Shown one piece after another: positions 24,140-36,800 of a stretch of 64,000 bases of DNA; position 1 is the first letter of the stretch, and each line of letters starts with the position of its first letter. Made by a program: the position numbers and the translations under genes. The notes beneath the pieces were generated by a model. It had not been told where the DNA came from. It searched no databases and worked only from the letters and a program-made list of their open reading frames with translations. Source of the stretch: Hetaerina americana (Eukaryota; Arthropoda; Insecta; Odonata; Calopterygidae); NCBI GenBank assembly GCA_022747635.1, contig JAKTNV010000006.1, positions 69,995,090 to 70,059,089 of the forward strand, given 5' to 3'.

Positions 24140-26650
24140 CTTGGGCTTTTCCTCCTCTTTCACAATGTTAATACTCATCCTAAATGCCACATTGTACTAT
24201 GGGTTATTGCCATTCGCTCAGCAATGAATGCAATTCCCTGGCTAATAAAGCGTGGTCATGCGCAAACATCAGATATATATTTTTCTCGAAAGACAATCCC
24301 TCCAATTTCCACTTCTTACCATTCCACTTTTATCATTTAATCCAGAGATAAATAGAAAACTACGGTATATACTGAGCAGGAATATCTTACTACTCTTTCT
24401 AAAACTGCTCGTTCCGCCACACGCATCTGTGCAGTCAGCGTCATGAACAGGTTGCGAATGCCGCCTCTCCCTCCAATCTACTCCTGGATTTCTTGAGTGT
24501 TCTCTACTGAAAAGGTCTACCAACCCTACTATCTAAAAATTCTACTGACTCTAGCAAAAATCTTCCAAAAATCTTCTAAACAAACTGTTGCAACCTAATT
24601 GTACTCCATTTGTTTCAATTATTGACATCATTTCAACTATGGTACCACGTTTGCCTCATTCCTTACTGAACCCCAACTATTGATCCTCTAAGTAATAATA
24701 TTCCCTCCTCCTCACCTTCCTTTCGATGATCTTAAGCATCATGTTCACTTAGTGAGTAATTAAACTCGTCGTTCATTGAAAACGGCTGTCCTATTCTGGG
24801 ATAGGGACTAACACTGACCTAGGAATATCATTCGGGGAAATGTCTTCATTTTAAATGCTAAAAATTATCCCACCAAAACCCTTTCGTCCGATTTTTTCTA
24901 AACCATTAATCAATTCCCCAACGATGTTATGTTTTCTCGAGGAGATTTGATTTTCTAATGATCTTTCTAACCTTAATATCAAATATTCCAAAACCAAAGG
25001 ACAAAGTTATAGTTATATTTATGCTCGGATATTACCATAACAATTAGCAACGTTTTATTTCCACATCTCTTATAACCCTTATGATTTCCAATGGTAATTT
25101 CGCTACCGTATCTCTACTGGAGTGAAAGGTTTCTTTGCAACGTTCTTTGTTATGAACTAAATTCTCCCTATCTTTGTTTGCCCGGTATACCCTTCAGCTT
25201 CATTTATAAACGTGCCAAAACCTCCCACTGCGTCTTCCACCACGCCTCTTTCAACCTATTTTTGTCCTTTCCCAATTAATTTACATTCTATGTATTTACA
25301 TTCTTCTATTTTCTTCTCAAGTCTGTCGTCTCTGATACGTTCCCATTTTCTTCTATAATTTTACTCGTTTTTCTGTCCTCACTTATAATTTTTTATGCTC
25401 CCGTTCTGTACTTATCCGTTTTTATTCTGGTCAAAGCCTTTACATTACAATTTTTCATATCTCTCCCCTGATTGATTCTTTTGAAATTTTCGTCACAATT
25501 CATTAATACTAAATAAGAATTTTAATTCACACCCGAACGCGGTAAACCATGAGAATTAATCACACCGTTCCAATATCCAGGGTGATATGTATATAATTGA
25601 GTCTAACTGATATTTCTCTAAGCCCCCCATAATTTTCAATCTATACTTACGTCTATTTTGATCAACAGCCTCAGTTTTCTTCCGAGTAACCCCTGTCACC
25701 AGCAGAACTCAACTGCTTTCCTCTTGCGGCGGTAATTTATTTTCCTATTCCATAGTTACCTACAAAATTACGTCTCTCTTCGCCCACCTTAGCGTTCCAA
25801 TTCCTCAAAACTATTTAATAAAAAATATTTTCTACAAGGGCCACCTACAATTAAACTCTACACAATTATACACCGTATTTGTTTCTCCCTATAATTGCTG
25901 GTTTGAACGAAAACGTGAATAATGTCTAGATCGTAAGTTTTGCTTTTACTTGTTAAAATTATATTCTTTCGCTCGTTCACTCTATGCTTTCCACGTTATT
26001 CCTTACATTTCCCTTTTAACGCTGCTCTCACCCTTCGATGAATCATTTCAATTTCGAATATGTTACTCAACAACTATCACTCAAGTAATTTCCACTATCC
26101 TTCCATGTCACCTAGCTAATCTTTTAAATATAAATAATCATCCCTCCATCTCTAATCTTATAGTTTCTGATTTACCTGTCCCCAGCAACTTATTTTCCGG
26201 AACCTTTACTCTCACTGGTTTGATCCTCTCCCGTATCTTCTCTGCTACTGATGCCGATTCCCCCTTTTCGGTGATTTCATGTAAAGACGACCGCGAAGGC
26301 TCTGAGTCCTGTAATTGCGAGGGATCATTTTCATTATTGCTTTTTTTAGGATTGAAAATTTAGGTGGTTTCCCATTGCCTTCCTCAATAATGTTTTTAAA
26401 GTGATGCCATCACTCAATAGGTGCCTCACAGGGATCAGACGCCTTTGCAGCAGCGTCACTGAGGAACAGACGCTGCGCGGACTATCTTTTGCCTGGCTCA
26501 TAACCTTCGACCCATCTGGCATGGGTGGCCAAACCTGGAGTAATTATCATTGAACCCGCCAGAAGAGCTTAGTGGGTCATCAGAATGCTTGTTCTCCCCA
26601 CTTTGGTAAGGTTGCAGTCAATCGGGTGGCTATTTCCGATTAATGTAAGT
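24140..26650 (-). mobile_element. RTE-like LINE, long decayed copy with 5' region
   Basis: Read on the minus strand, the 5' region comes first. CCACCCATGCCAGATGGG, GTCGAAGGTTATGAGCCAGG and CGTCTGTTCCTCAGTGACG (near 26545-26450) are shared with the copy ending at 30095. It is followed by endonuclease-region remains (25560-25760, with GCAGTTGAGTTCTGCTGGTGAC like the family's VKAIEFCRR codons), the endonuclease-RT linker, and part of the RT. The RT part includes GGCGGCATTCGCAACCTGTTC (IRNLYT region, 24485-24455), TTTGCGCATGACCACGCTTTA (FADDQAL, 24275-24250) and CATTGCTGAGCGAATGG (LLSKLE). It stops in the RT palm, so the 3' end is missing. Stops and indels are frequent. Confidence 0.7.
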
Positions 26651-26664
26651 AAAAAGTAGTAGTA

Positions 26665-26785
26665 GTTTTGAGGGGAGGCGACCGACAGCTGAGGTCATTT
26701 GCGCCATAGGGGATGGATAGGAAAGGATGAAGGGTGGAGAGAAACCCGGCGTCGGCATTGAAGGTTCAAAGTGGCTTTATACTTT
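26665..26785 (-). mobile_element. SINE 3' fragment
   Basis: GCGACCGACAGCTGAGGTCATTTGCG and GTGGAGAGAAACCCGGCGTCGGCA match the corresponding part of the element at 20535-20845. The tRNA-like head is absent. An AGT-rich run (AGTAGTAGTAG, 26656-26666) sits at what would be the 3' tail on the minus strand. Confidence 0.6.
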
Positions 26786-27040
26786 ATGACGATACACGTA
26801 GAATCAACGCATACTTGAAATATAAAATTCGTCCCACTATTTGTTTTCACTGCAATCTCTTGCTGGACATTTTCAAGACATTTAGCGTATATTGAATACT
26901 TTGAGTACCCTGAATACCCTGATATGAAGACACTCGGTTTCCACTGGCTCATGCGGTTCCGCTTCAAGCCAAATTAAACAAATGTCACAATTTCGTTCTC
27001 TTTAGAGATATTTTTTTACTCGATAATGCAAAAGGTACCC

Positions 27041-27043
<3 letters not shown>

Positions 27044-27101
<58 letters not shown>
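27044..27101. repeat. (TA)n microsatellite
   Basis: An uninterrupted run of about 29 TA units. Confidence 0.97.
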
Positions 27102-27102
<1 letters not shown>

Positions 27103-27443
27103 GGTTTATTTTCGTTCAAATATAGAGTTGAAAATGATTTTGGCTTACTAATTGAATTTACTAATTTACATAAAAATAATATCAATTAAAATTTATTTCA
27201 TAGCCACAAATATAATTACAAATAAAGGGCACTAGAGTTTTAGAATAAATACAGGTATATTTACTTTTACAGGTGACATATGGTTTTATCCAAATATTAT
27301 CCGATAGTTTCTGTGCCATGAAAGATAAATAGCAAAAATTGAAATTTTGAAGACATTTTCGAGGCAGCTTTATTTGATCTAGCTATGCCCGTATTTTAAT
27401 CATTCTCTATTTATTTGAATACTTATGTCTGATTTCTGATCAC

Positions 27444-27502
27444 ATGATATGATATTTACTGCATATAATATCATATGATAAAATCAGTAAATATCATATC
27501 AT
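27444..27502. repeat. 18-bp perfect inverted repeat in AT-rich DNA
   Basis: ATGATATGATATTTACTG (27444-27461) is inverted exactly at 27485-27502. A direct copy of ATGATATTTACTGC follows at about 27502-27515, so the stretch contains three related copies. No known element assigned. Confidence 0.85.
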
Positions 27503-28135
27503 ATGATATTTACTGCACTTAAAAAACTAATTATCTTACTAAAACTGTAAGTAAATACAAAATGATATTTTGAACCAGCTTTTTTACGAATTGTGAATAC
27601 TACGTGTCAGTTTTAAGTTCCTATGTGTTTTAAAAAATTATTGATTATCGCTATAAAGTCTCACCTTTACAATAGTTCTATCATTGTTCTAATTACATCG
27701 ACGTTATCATTGACAAAAATTGCATATGATTATCTTTATTCTTTTGTTACGATGGGAGAAGTGCATTAGGAGAGTAATAAGGAATATATTTATCAACAAA
27801 ATAGAAAATGTAGAGAAACTTCAATTATATTTTCACGAAAGCCTTGTTGAATTCTTGTATGTTAAACAACTGGAAACATTAGGACGAGAAATATGGAAAT
27901 GTGTAAGAGTATCTGATAGAACGAAAATATTTGTTACCAACATTACCCTTTTTATCCATTTCTCCTGTCTCCTTAGGATTTCTCTCAAAAAACCCTCTCC
28001 TCACCCACCATACCTAGTACTTCCTCATTTGTTTTCCCCTTGGTCCATTATACCTTCTCCGTCACCACATTTTTGAAAGCCTCTTTTGTCTTTCGTACTG
28101 CCTCAGTGACGTTTCAGCGCTGTGCCTACCTACAA

Positions 28136-28165
28136 TCTATATCAGAGTTTTGACTCTGATATAGA
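28136..28165. repeat. 13-bp snap-back inverted repeat inside the LINE
   Basis: TCTATATCAGAGT (28136-28148) and ACTCTGATATAGA (28153-28165) are exact inverses with a 4-nt spacer. In minus-strand orientation the element's own ACTCTGATATAG (ACTTTGATATGG in the best copy) is preceded by about 20 extra bases that are its inverse. This looks like a templated insertion. Confidence 0.85.
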
Positions 28166-29329
28166 GGAGAGATAAGTCTTTTCTTAGCATTCTTACTAAA
28201 CGTCGCTCTCATCTCTCTCCTCCTTATGAAGGCCTCTTTGTCCAGTGCAATTCTTCTCCGTAAGTCCCTACTACTTTGACCGCGCTTGTCCTAAACATTT
28301 AAGAGACACATTAACTGTTCCCTTAGCTAAATGTTTTGCCCTGATAATTTAATGTTTATCTTAGTATTTTTATTTATGGAAAATTGCAGAACCTTAGTTT
28401 TATTTATATTGATTCTCATCACGCATCTATCGCACTGAATTTCCAATTAATTTAGCAATGCTTAAAATCCCATTTCTGAATGACCTACTAGAGCCTGGCC
28501 ATCAGCAAAAATAACTAATTTTACGAATTCTTCGCCGACTTTCATGCCTTTTTCTAGTTCTTTCAATGCTTATGTAATAATTTCCTCCACCTGTACGTTA
28601 AACAGCACCGGTGATAATGAGCAAACCTACTTAACACCTCTTTCTAACATTGCCCATCCCGACTCTTCATTCCCCACTTGGAGCTGATAAATCTAAGACA
28701 TATACAGTTTGCGGATTAGCCTCCTGCCTCTCCAATGCAATACTATTTTTTGCAATTCACTCATTACTTTTTCCCAAAACACTCTATGAAACAACTTTTA
28801 GAAATCTACGGAACAGGCAAATTCGCTCTGATTTTATTCTCTAATCCTCCCCATTAGTGATCTCATTACTGCAATGGCGTCACGCGTACCTCTCCCCTTT
28901 CTAAGCCCAAACTGATCATCCCCGAAGTAACTATTTGCCCTTCTCTCTATTATTTTTTTGATAGCCTCTGCAGCCTTTACATATCCTCGCACTGCTTCTT
29001 CCACCATACTTCTTTTACTTTATTCGATTCCCGTCTCAAATTTTTATTTAACTCTTTGTACTTGCTTCTACCCAATTCTGTTCGCAGTCTTCATTGCCTT
29101 CTCTCATCTATCTTTCTAATCATCACATCTGTGATCCATGGTTTCCTTGTCATTTTCCCTTGAACAGTTCATATAGTTTCTTTTGTAGGTTTCGGTTTCG
29201 ATTTTTAAACATCTACATTTATTCTTGATGGTATTAAGCTCTTCAATCTCATCCGTGAGATTATTTAAGGCCTGCTGATACTCCTTCCTTGTCAATCTAA
29301 ACTTCTTCCTCCTTATGATTACTTGATTC

Positions 29330-29361
29330 GGTCGGTTCAGGCATATATGCCTGAACCGACC
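29330..29361. repeat. perfect 32-bp palindrome at the LINE endonuclease deletion junction
   Basis: GGTCGGTTCAGGCATA is followed directly by its reverse complement, without spacer. It lies exactly where sequence on the right matches the LINE 5' region and sequence on the left matches the endonuclease-RT linker. The 47 kb copy has the endonuclease coding region between those two blocks. Confidence 0.93.
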
Positions 29362-30099
29362 ACATTTATCGGCTCTGCTTTTATCTCAACTGGTAATATT
29401 TTATTCGTGGCTTTTTCTATGTTGACTTCTTCTCACCTTTTAATTTATAACTATGGCAACCCCTTGTTAGCTCTCGTCCCCTCTTATGTATTGAACTCTT
29501 TAACTATCACTCAAGTAATCCCCACTATCCTTTCATCTCATCTCGCATATCCTAAAATATCTAAGCTCCATATTCCCATTTTTTAATATTCTCTAATTTT
29601 CCTGTCCTCGACATTTCCTAACATTCCAAGTTCCTATGCTATCGTATTTGGTCTCATTCTTCTTCGTCTTCTGTCCTGCTTCTGAAAGTTTTCCTATGCA
29701 GGGATTCGTGACATCACGAGGCTTTGCCTCTCCCGCCGGGCACAACACACGGCCAATTGGGCCGAGTCCCATTTTTGCCAGGACTTATACTCTCTATATC
29801 ATCCATCATACAATTCTTGGGAATACTAATGGAGGTGTTTTCCCTTTGCCCTCTTCAATAGTATTTTTAACGTGACAACATCACTTACTGGCCGCCCCAC
29901 TGGGGTCCGACGCCATTGCAGCCGCCTCACTGAGGAACAGACGCGACAGACAGACTTCGTGGACTACCTTTCGTCTGGCTCCTAATCTTCGACCTATCGG
30001 GCATGGGTGACCCTACCAGGAGCAATTATTATTACTTCCGCCAGCACAGCGCTAGGGGTCATCGGAACGCACAAGCCCTTCCCCCACGTCAAGATTTTA

Positions 30100-33095
30100 G
30101 CCCATGGAAGAGCTTGAGATGTTATAAAATCTTTAATTAGTTAAAATATTGTCAATAAAATTAACTACAACCTGAACTTTTGTAAGGTGTTCTATGTAGA
30201 ATGAAAATTCGCTTTTCTCTTTGCTTGAATTTTTTTAACACAACCAAGTTGCTTTACTCGGTTGGGGTTGTAATTTGTACGATGAACAATATTTTTACAA
30301 AACAGATGTGTGAAATGTTTTTACACTTTGACATGAAAACATTTTATATCAAATATCTATTTTGTTTCTCACATATTAAATTAGAATATATTGACAATTT
30401 ATAATCCTATTCATTGTATTGTGGAATAAGCCAATCAACACTTCTAAAAAATAGTTAGCATTAAATGCATCATAATTAAATCAATACACATAAATATATA
30501 AAATAATACTTCCATTTTTATGCATGTACTTTAACAGTTCCCCATAGAAGGTAATGTAGAAGATAAGGCTATTAAAGGGTGATCACAGCACAGAGACTTC
30601 GGAAAATATAAAAGGAGAAGTGGAAACTATTTTAATACGCCATAATAGGTAGTAATAATTGAAAAAAATTTAAGCCCCTCTACCAATCCATTGACTAAAA
30701 ATTACATAATTGAAGAATGTACAGTCTTAACGTTAAATTATGTAAACATTATTAAAAAAGTGAGGGTGGTTTTCTGCATTTACCTATTTGCTTTTAAATG
30801 GGAAATATCTAGTCATCGTATTTATATTGAGATTGAAAAAGCAGAATAAACACCAATTAATCTATAAAAATCTACCACGACCCTTTAATTTCCTAATAAA
30901 CCCACAATTTATAACTAACTTTAATTAAGTGTCATTACTGCTAATAAAAAATGTTTAAATTTAAATAAAGCCAGGCAAAAAAATTAATTAGCACAGAGAG
31001 TAACTGCCTTTTAAAGAATTTTCAGATGATCGTTAAACTGACATTTAATATATATATCAGCGCTATGGAGAGTATGATTAGGTGCAGAATAGCCTTAATA
31101 GGACGCAAATGATAATGCTTCGTAACATGAGAGGGAGATTCGAAGGCCGCGACGGAGAAACGAGGTCGCTTCCTGCCCCTCTCGCCCGTGGAGTAAGAGG
31201 CCAGCTACCTACATGAGCCCGCGGTAGGTGCAAGGGGGGGAGTGGAAGATGGTGGTCACCGCACCGCTGATGGCGAATGGAAGGGAAGGTAAGCTAGCAA
31301 CAATTTGCCCGAGGATCTGTGCGGGAGAATGCATCTGCACCAGGAAAATAAAGAAACGAATCTAAAAGCGGAACTCGCGGCGGTCCGTAAAGAAATTACG
31401 TGGTAGGTTGGGTGGAACGACGTGGAAGTAGCACAGGTACAAAGAACATAAAAACGACGGAGCGGGGTTGAGATTGGAGAGAGGAGAGGGAAGCACAGAC
31501 TCCTGCTTTGGATTACTTTAGAATAATAAGAACAATTAAGGACCATGCCAACAAGGAACAACTGGATTGATGATAGTAAGAATAGCGAGAGATTGGAACT
31601 AGAAATATCTAGTTACTAAAATGAAGTTTTCTGCGTAAATATATGGAAACTGGAGAAATTGTGAAACAGCCATTTTAATAATACATTTTTAGATTACTCT
31701 TTAGTTTGTTTCCTTATGTCAATGATTGTTCATAGCAATAAAAATCTAAATACGATACATGAAATATATATAGAGTCTTCAGATTTGTAATTAATTTTTA
31801 TGACAAGGTAATATTCTTTTCTTTAATGCTGTATATCCGGATTTTGGCAAAAGCGTTACTACAGACAGCAAAGGTAAAATGGACCAAAATTTGGATTTAT
31901 AAAGAAAGAAAGGTTTTATAAAATAAGGGTCATTATATGTTTCTGTAAAGTAAAGTTAAAGGTGGTTGAGTCCGTAAACTGAAAATACGTTGGTTTCAGC
32001 AAGATGTATCAATAATATGGTATCTACAGAATTTATTCTTAAAATTGCAATCAAGTTCCCGTAAATTTAGACAAAGAAATGAGTAACATCAAATATTTGG
32101 GTCACTTTTAAAGACAATTTAAATCTTTTTAACACAATAAAATTACTGTTAAATTTATGATTTAATCATTAGAGAGACGTGTAAGTCTATCATGAAGAAT
32201 TTAAAGTATAACGTTTTTCAAGGTAAAATACTAGAGCTGAATTCAAATTTAAAGTCTATCTCAGTTAAAATTGCTCATTTGGAATGGTCTTTGAGTTATC
32301 AGAATGTTTATCTTAGGAGTTTATCAATACGCTGTTAATAAAGCAATGCCATTGACATCTTCGTGACCATAGTGGTGATTCTCCTCAAAGGTAGGGAGTT
32401 ATTTTGACCATGGTGTTTGCATAATTTTATTCCATTATTTTATTTTCTTCCAAATGGTAATTTTGGTGTGACACAGGTATTCTATAAGGAATCCATTCAA
32501 GCAGTAAAATTTTTTCATAAGACCCAATATAAATGGAAAAAAGGTTTAACCATTTTCCTGGAAAAATTACATTTAAAAGATTTTCCAACATTTCACTTGC
32601 TACGGCAAGGGTTCGCGTTCTCCTACTGCAAGTTAACTACAGCGAATTCGTTCGGTTTTACCCATGCTCAACAAATGCAAAACTAAACTTTCAGCTGAAG
32701 TTTTCCAGGGTATAACTCGCCTTAGGCTGTGAAGTTCCGAACGACACAATAGCCTCATTAACTTCAAGCGCAGTAACTTTCTTGCTGTCGGAATTGCACA
32801 TTTAGAGACCACCAAATGCTGAAATGTCAATCTTTTAGGAAGACGTCTGAGGATAAGGAACCGTATGTACTTTCCAAAAATGTTTTACACTCAACTCGCT
32901 TCCCATTTTCTTCCGCTAAAGCTTATTTCCATTTAATAACGAAATACATGCTTTACTTATGATTTTTAAAGTGGGAATTAATATTTTTTAATCCAATTCA
33001 GCCTTTTCATACTATATAAAAGATAGAGTGAACTATTTTAAAAACTACAGTCACAGAACTACAGCTAGAGAACGGTATCATTAAATGATAGTGAA
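30100..33095. other. mostly AT-rich, no recognised feature; GC-richer patch at 31130-31500
   Basis: The patch at 31130-31500 is CpG-containing (e.g. GAGCCCGCGGTAGG) and carries no domain on either strand. The rest holds short uninformative frames. Confidence 0.5.
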
Positions 33096-33101
33096 CTAAT
33101 A

Positions 33102-33854
33102 CGAGGGTCATCCGGAAAGTAGTACCCGTTCGTGAAATAAAGACACAAAAGTAAATATTAACAAACATAAAAAATTTTATTTGAAAGAGGATACTTTAAA
33201 CTACTTCTCAACATAATCTCCAAGCAAATTAAGGCATTTGTCATAACGTGTGACAAGTTTCTGTATTCCTGCTGCATAGTCCTTCGCCGCCAGCTCATTG
33301 AGATACGCGAGGGACCCATCTTGCACAAATTTTTGCATAATGCAGATGGTGTTTAACAATTTCATGAACAATTGTTCGAGAAACATTGGGAAAATGCTCA
33401 CAGATGTCATCAATTGTGACGCGCCGATCGTTCCTCACGAATTCGTCAACTGAGCTCACCAGTTGGTCTGTAATGACAGACGGTCTCCCCGAACGCTCAT
33501 CGTCGTGTGTGTTCCCCCTCCCCATGTTGAAGTTGCGACACCACCGCCGAACAGACGACTCGTCCATTACATTGTCTCCATACACCTCCTTTAATTGGCG
33601 ATGAATATCACATGGGCGAACGTTTCTTGCATTGAGGAATTTAATCACTGCCCTCACTTCACAACTGGCGGCGTTCTCAATTTTTTTAAACATTGTAAAC
33701 AATCACAGAAACAACACAGGCAATGCTAGCGTCACGCAACTTGGCTCAGAGAAGGCAGACAAGCCACTGAAGCTATCTGACCTCGTCCAGCGGCTACTCG
33801 CGTCGTCAGCACTTCATGCGGCACGAACGGGTACTACTTTCCGGATGACCCTCG
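33102..33854 (-). mobile_element. internally deleted mariner with perfect 33-bp terminal inverted repeats
   Basis: The left end (33102-33134) begins CGAGGGTCATCCGGAAAGTA. The right end (33822-33854) is its exact reverse complement over 33 bp. Both ends are flanked by TA (33100-33101 and 33855-33856), the duplicated mariner target. At 753 bp the element is much shorter than the usual 1.2-1.4 kb. It retains the transposase N- and C-termini but not the catalytic core. Perfect ends imply recent movement. A non-autonomous derivative of this kind would depend on transposase from a full-length relative elsewhere. Confidence 0.95.
33201..33702 (-). pseudogene. mariner transposase, HTH domain joined out of frame to C-terminal tail
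   Basis: From ATG at 33702 the frame encodes about 135 residues. An N-terminal HTH of the mariner type occupies roughly residues 8-60 (EVRAVIKFLNARNVRP, ESSVRRWCRNFNMGR). The linker GRPSVITDQLV and a second HTH ending ICARWVPRV follow (residues 70-132). Sequence then continues in another frame (33413-33201) as AYLNELAAKDYAAGIQKLV and RYDKCLNLLGDYVEK-stop, the normal C-terminal end of mariner transposases. The D-D-D catalytic domain (about 200 residues) is deleted and the reading frame is broken at the junction near 33310-33330. The product could at most be a DNA-binding fragment. Confidence 0.92.
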
Positions 33855-33859
33855 TACTA

Positions 33860-36800
33860 TCTTCATAAGTCAAAGAAAATATTAGGTTTTTTACTAATAT
33901 TATTGCCATTGAATTTGAACCAATAATTTAAAAGTAGATTAGTCATCTAAACTTTAGCATGCGCTTTTGAGAGATGGTTTGACAAAATCTAGTTTGGACT
34001 TCAGTAAATCTGAAATATTAAAATCACTCAGTGAGCTCTCTTCGGCTTCGAAGAAATCATAAAAATATTTAAAGGAGCAAGCTTTAAATAGGGAACATAA
34101 TTTCGTTATTATTTTACTTTAACTACCAATAAATCAATATAACTACATTACTATGGTGTAGGTTAGTCGCCCTAAACTTATTAGCACAAGTCCTGAGATT
34201 CGCGTAGCATCTGTATATGTCTGAGCTACCCAATGAAAGTGTTGGTGGCCCAGTTTCTAAAGCGGAAAGCGCTAAGGGAAGGCGCCGCTTAGACTGTGGG
34301 TAGAAATACTTCGTTTTAGGTCAGATACGGATCGAGCCAATGAGAAAAAATATCCTTTTCGACACCCTGAAGTATTCCCGTTATTTCCGGCATGCCGTTC
34401 GAAGCCTCAGCTCTTATTTTTCAACTGCATCATCTTTAAAGTGCTTCATCTCTTCCGTAAGCGTATAATTCTGAAAAGCAGATTCAATAGAAACGTGTCG
34501 CCTCTTTATCAAACTTACTCAACCGGACAAACGCCATAGTAAGGATTTTTTTTCCTTCAGCAAGGATGGAATTCCAGATTAGTTGATGGATACTCAGAAT
34601 TGGCGGATCAAATTTCTCGAAGAGACAGAGGCTCCTACATATCAGTTTCGCTCGGAAAATATTAATTCCTTAACGTCATCCTTCAGGTTACAAGCAAAAC
34701 TTTCTTCGGGGATATTAACGCATTATTGGGCTACATTTAATTACATCCATCCATTCCCAAAATTATATGTCGCCGCATTCTCCAAGTTTTCTTTACGACA
34801 TACACGTCGTCTACTGGTAAACAATAACGTTTCTCAGCGCTTTGAACCTGTTTATGTAAATATAACCAAGGACAGAAAAATATAAGTTTAGTATAGAAAA
34901 CATCTAGCCTTGGGATGTTGGTATTGAAATATTCAACGCCTATAGCTTTAAAAATCTTATCAAATCCCTGGGATTAAGAATACTTTCCCTAAAGCATTTC
35001 CAAGAATCGTAAGATATTAAAATAAACATAGGTGACGTATGCTTTCAAATAAAGATGAAAAATGAGTACTATAAAGAAAAATAATTTCAGTAAATAATAT
35101 CAACCACAAAATATTTGTCTGGTGATTTCCATCCTCAGTTTTCGCTTTTTAAAACTAGACAAATTTCAAAAACTTCATCCTTATCCCCAGGGGTAAATCC
35201 CCTGTTAAAAGAGCACGCTTGATGTACGAGTAACTACGTCTAAAACTGCCCCTAAAAATAACTATAATTTTTCTTGAGAATTGTTTCTATTATATTGAAG
35301 GATAGAAATACAATCTAAGGTAATTAGCCTATTCTTTATTGAGACGGCTTTTAACGTATTTCACTCTGGTAAGCAGCCATGATCGCCGGCGAACAACATA
35401 GTGACCACTGGCGGATAAGGAAACAAGAAACTGCTTAAGCTTTTTTTCATCATAAATATTAAAATTGATGAATACACAGGTCAGTATTGAATACAGAAAA
35501 GCTAGAAAACATTAGGCAGGAGATAGATAAAACAGCTAAAGATATCATAGGGTTTAGCAATGTGAGTTCTTAATATTGAAATTATTACTAAGGTCATGGT
35601 GGAACGATTATATACCCGGAAGAGCACACAATGTCGAATGAGAGGGGTAGGCACAGCCTTACACACAGTGTTGCGATGGAAGGTGGTATTTGGAGAATGG
35701 GTAAGGAGTAGGACATCGCCTGCAGGCATACTAGAATAAGCAAGTCCAAGTAATATAATTATACTCTGGGTGTTAAAGATGGCGATAAGATATTTGGAAG
35801 ACTGAGTGAACATAGAATATACTCAGTAAAGGAAAATAACTGCCTAAGCCCCTAGAGTAGTACTTAAGACTTACAACTTACAACATAAGAATTGGATGGC
35901 TCTCGAAGAGAAATTGGAGTGATAGATGAAGAGGTATTGTTTAAAAGTCGTGGTGAGAAAGCATTTTATTATGGAAATTGTTATTTCATTAATTGAATAT
36001 TTTATTCAAAAATGTTTGTAGTTTTTTAGTAAGTAATTCGAGGTGAGTAAAAAAACAGTTGAACAGTAGGTGCACAGTGAGTAAATAAATCCTTATTAAC
36101 ATTCTTGAATTCAGTATTTTCTCTGGTGTAAACACTATTCTGAGCTTCTACCAGCTCAGCAACTCGCTATTTCTCTGATCAAAGAATATCTTTAATTCAT
36201 TTATTTTTAATTGCTTTATCCTAAACTCATTTCTGCTAGGTAATTTATATTCACACGCTTTTAGAGTCTACCAAACAAAGGTCTTTACAAATTCAGCACT
36301 TGAAACTACCTTTATGCCCCCCCCTCTCATTCTCACTTAACGAAAAACATCAATTAACAGAAACCAAAAATCAAACGTAAACATGAAAAAATATTTGTAA
36401 TTCGCGGTGCAACACTTAAACCGATTTCTCGAGAGAAATAATCCTTGATTATGTTTACATACTCAAAAAATTTACTCAATTGGTATTCACACGGGGCCTG
36501 CAAATGATGCTACCACATTTAAGAGCATTGACATCCCCTTATATCGCCTATTACCATTCCATTATTTTTTAACAGGGCCATTATTATTCAAATCTCATAA
36601 TTTTCTCGACTGAAAAATGTTCTAAAAATGAGCTGACTTTCGAGTGACTATTACCACATATTCTTAAAAACGTATAAATATTTGATTTTCACAGCTGCAG
36701 CTTCCGCTTTATTGTTGTATTTTCAGCAGTGCAATGGGTTGCACATTTTTGTAATCTCCGACCAAACTAAATATTCATAATCAACAATGATAAATTTATG

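Larger units (their letters stand above)
27930..30095 (-). mobile_element. RTE-like LINE with 5' region, endonuclease deletion and 3' truncation
   Basis: The minus strand starts at 30095 with the same 5' region as the copy at 26.6 kb (GGTCACCCATGCCCGATAGG and TCTGTTCCTCAGTGAGGCG). It runs to GCAGATAAAAGC-type sequence, then jumps at a 32-bp perfect palindrome (29330-29361) to the endonuclease-RT linker. The endonuclease core present in the 47 kb copy is thus missing. RT sequence follows: CTTTGGGCTTAGAAAGGGGAG near 28910 (FGFRKG), motif A to C between 28850 and 28520, and GGAGAAGAATTGCACTGG (RRIAL) near 28265. A second snap-back palindrome (28136-28165) interrupts the VKTLIW codons. The copy ends near 27935 in the KWLKGL codons, without a 3' UTR. 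It is decayed with many stops. Confidence 0.78.

Noticed and set aside
27720..27940. Coding-looking segment (ENVEKLQLYFHESLVEFLYV)
   Set aside because: Reads like protein for about 70 codons, but I recognise no family, it lacks splice or start context I can support, and it abuts a truncated LINE. Left unannotated.
34240..34370. tRNA-like A and B boxes (GTGGCCCAGTTTC, GGATCGAGCC)
   Set aside because: Spacing of the boxes is too large for a tRNA, no cloverleaf arms form, and there is no second copy to support a SINE.
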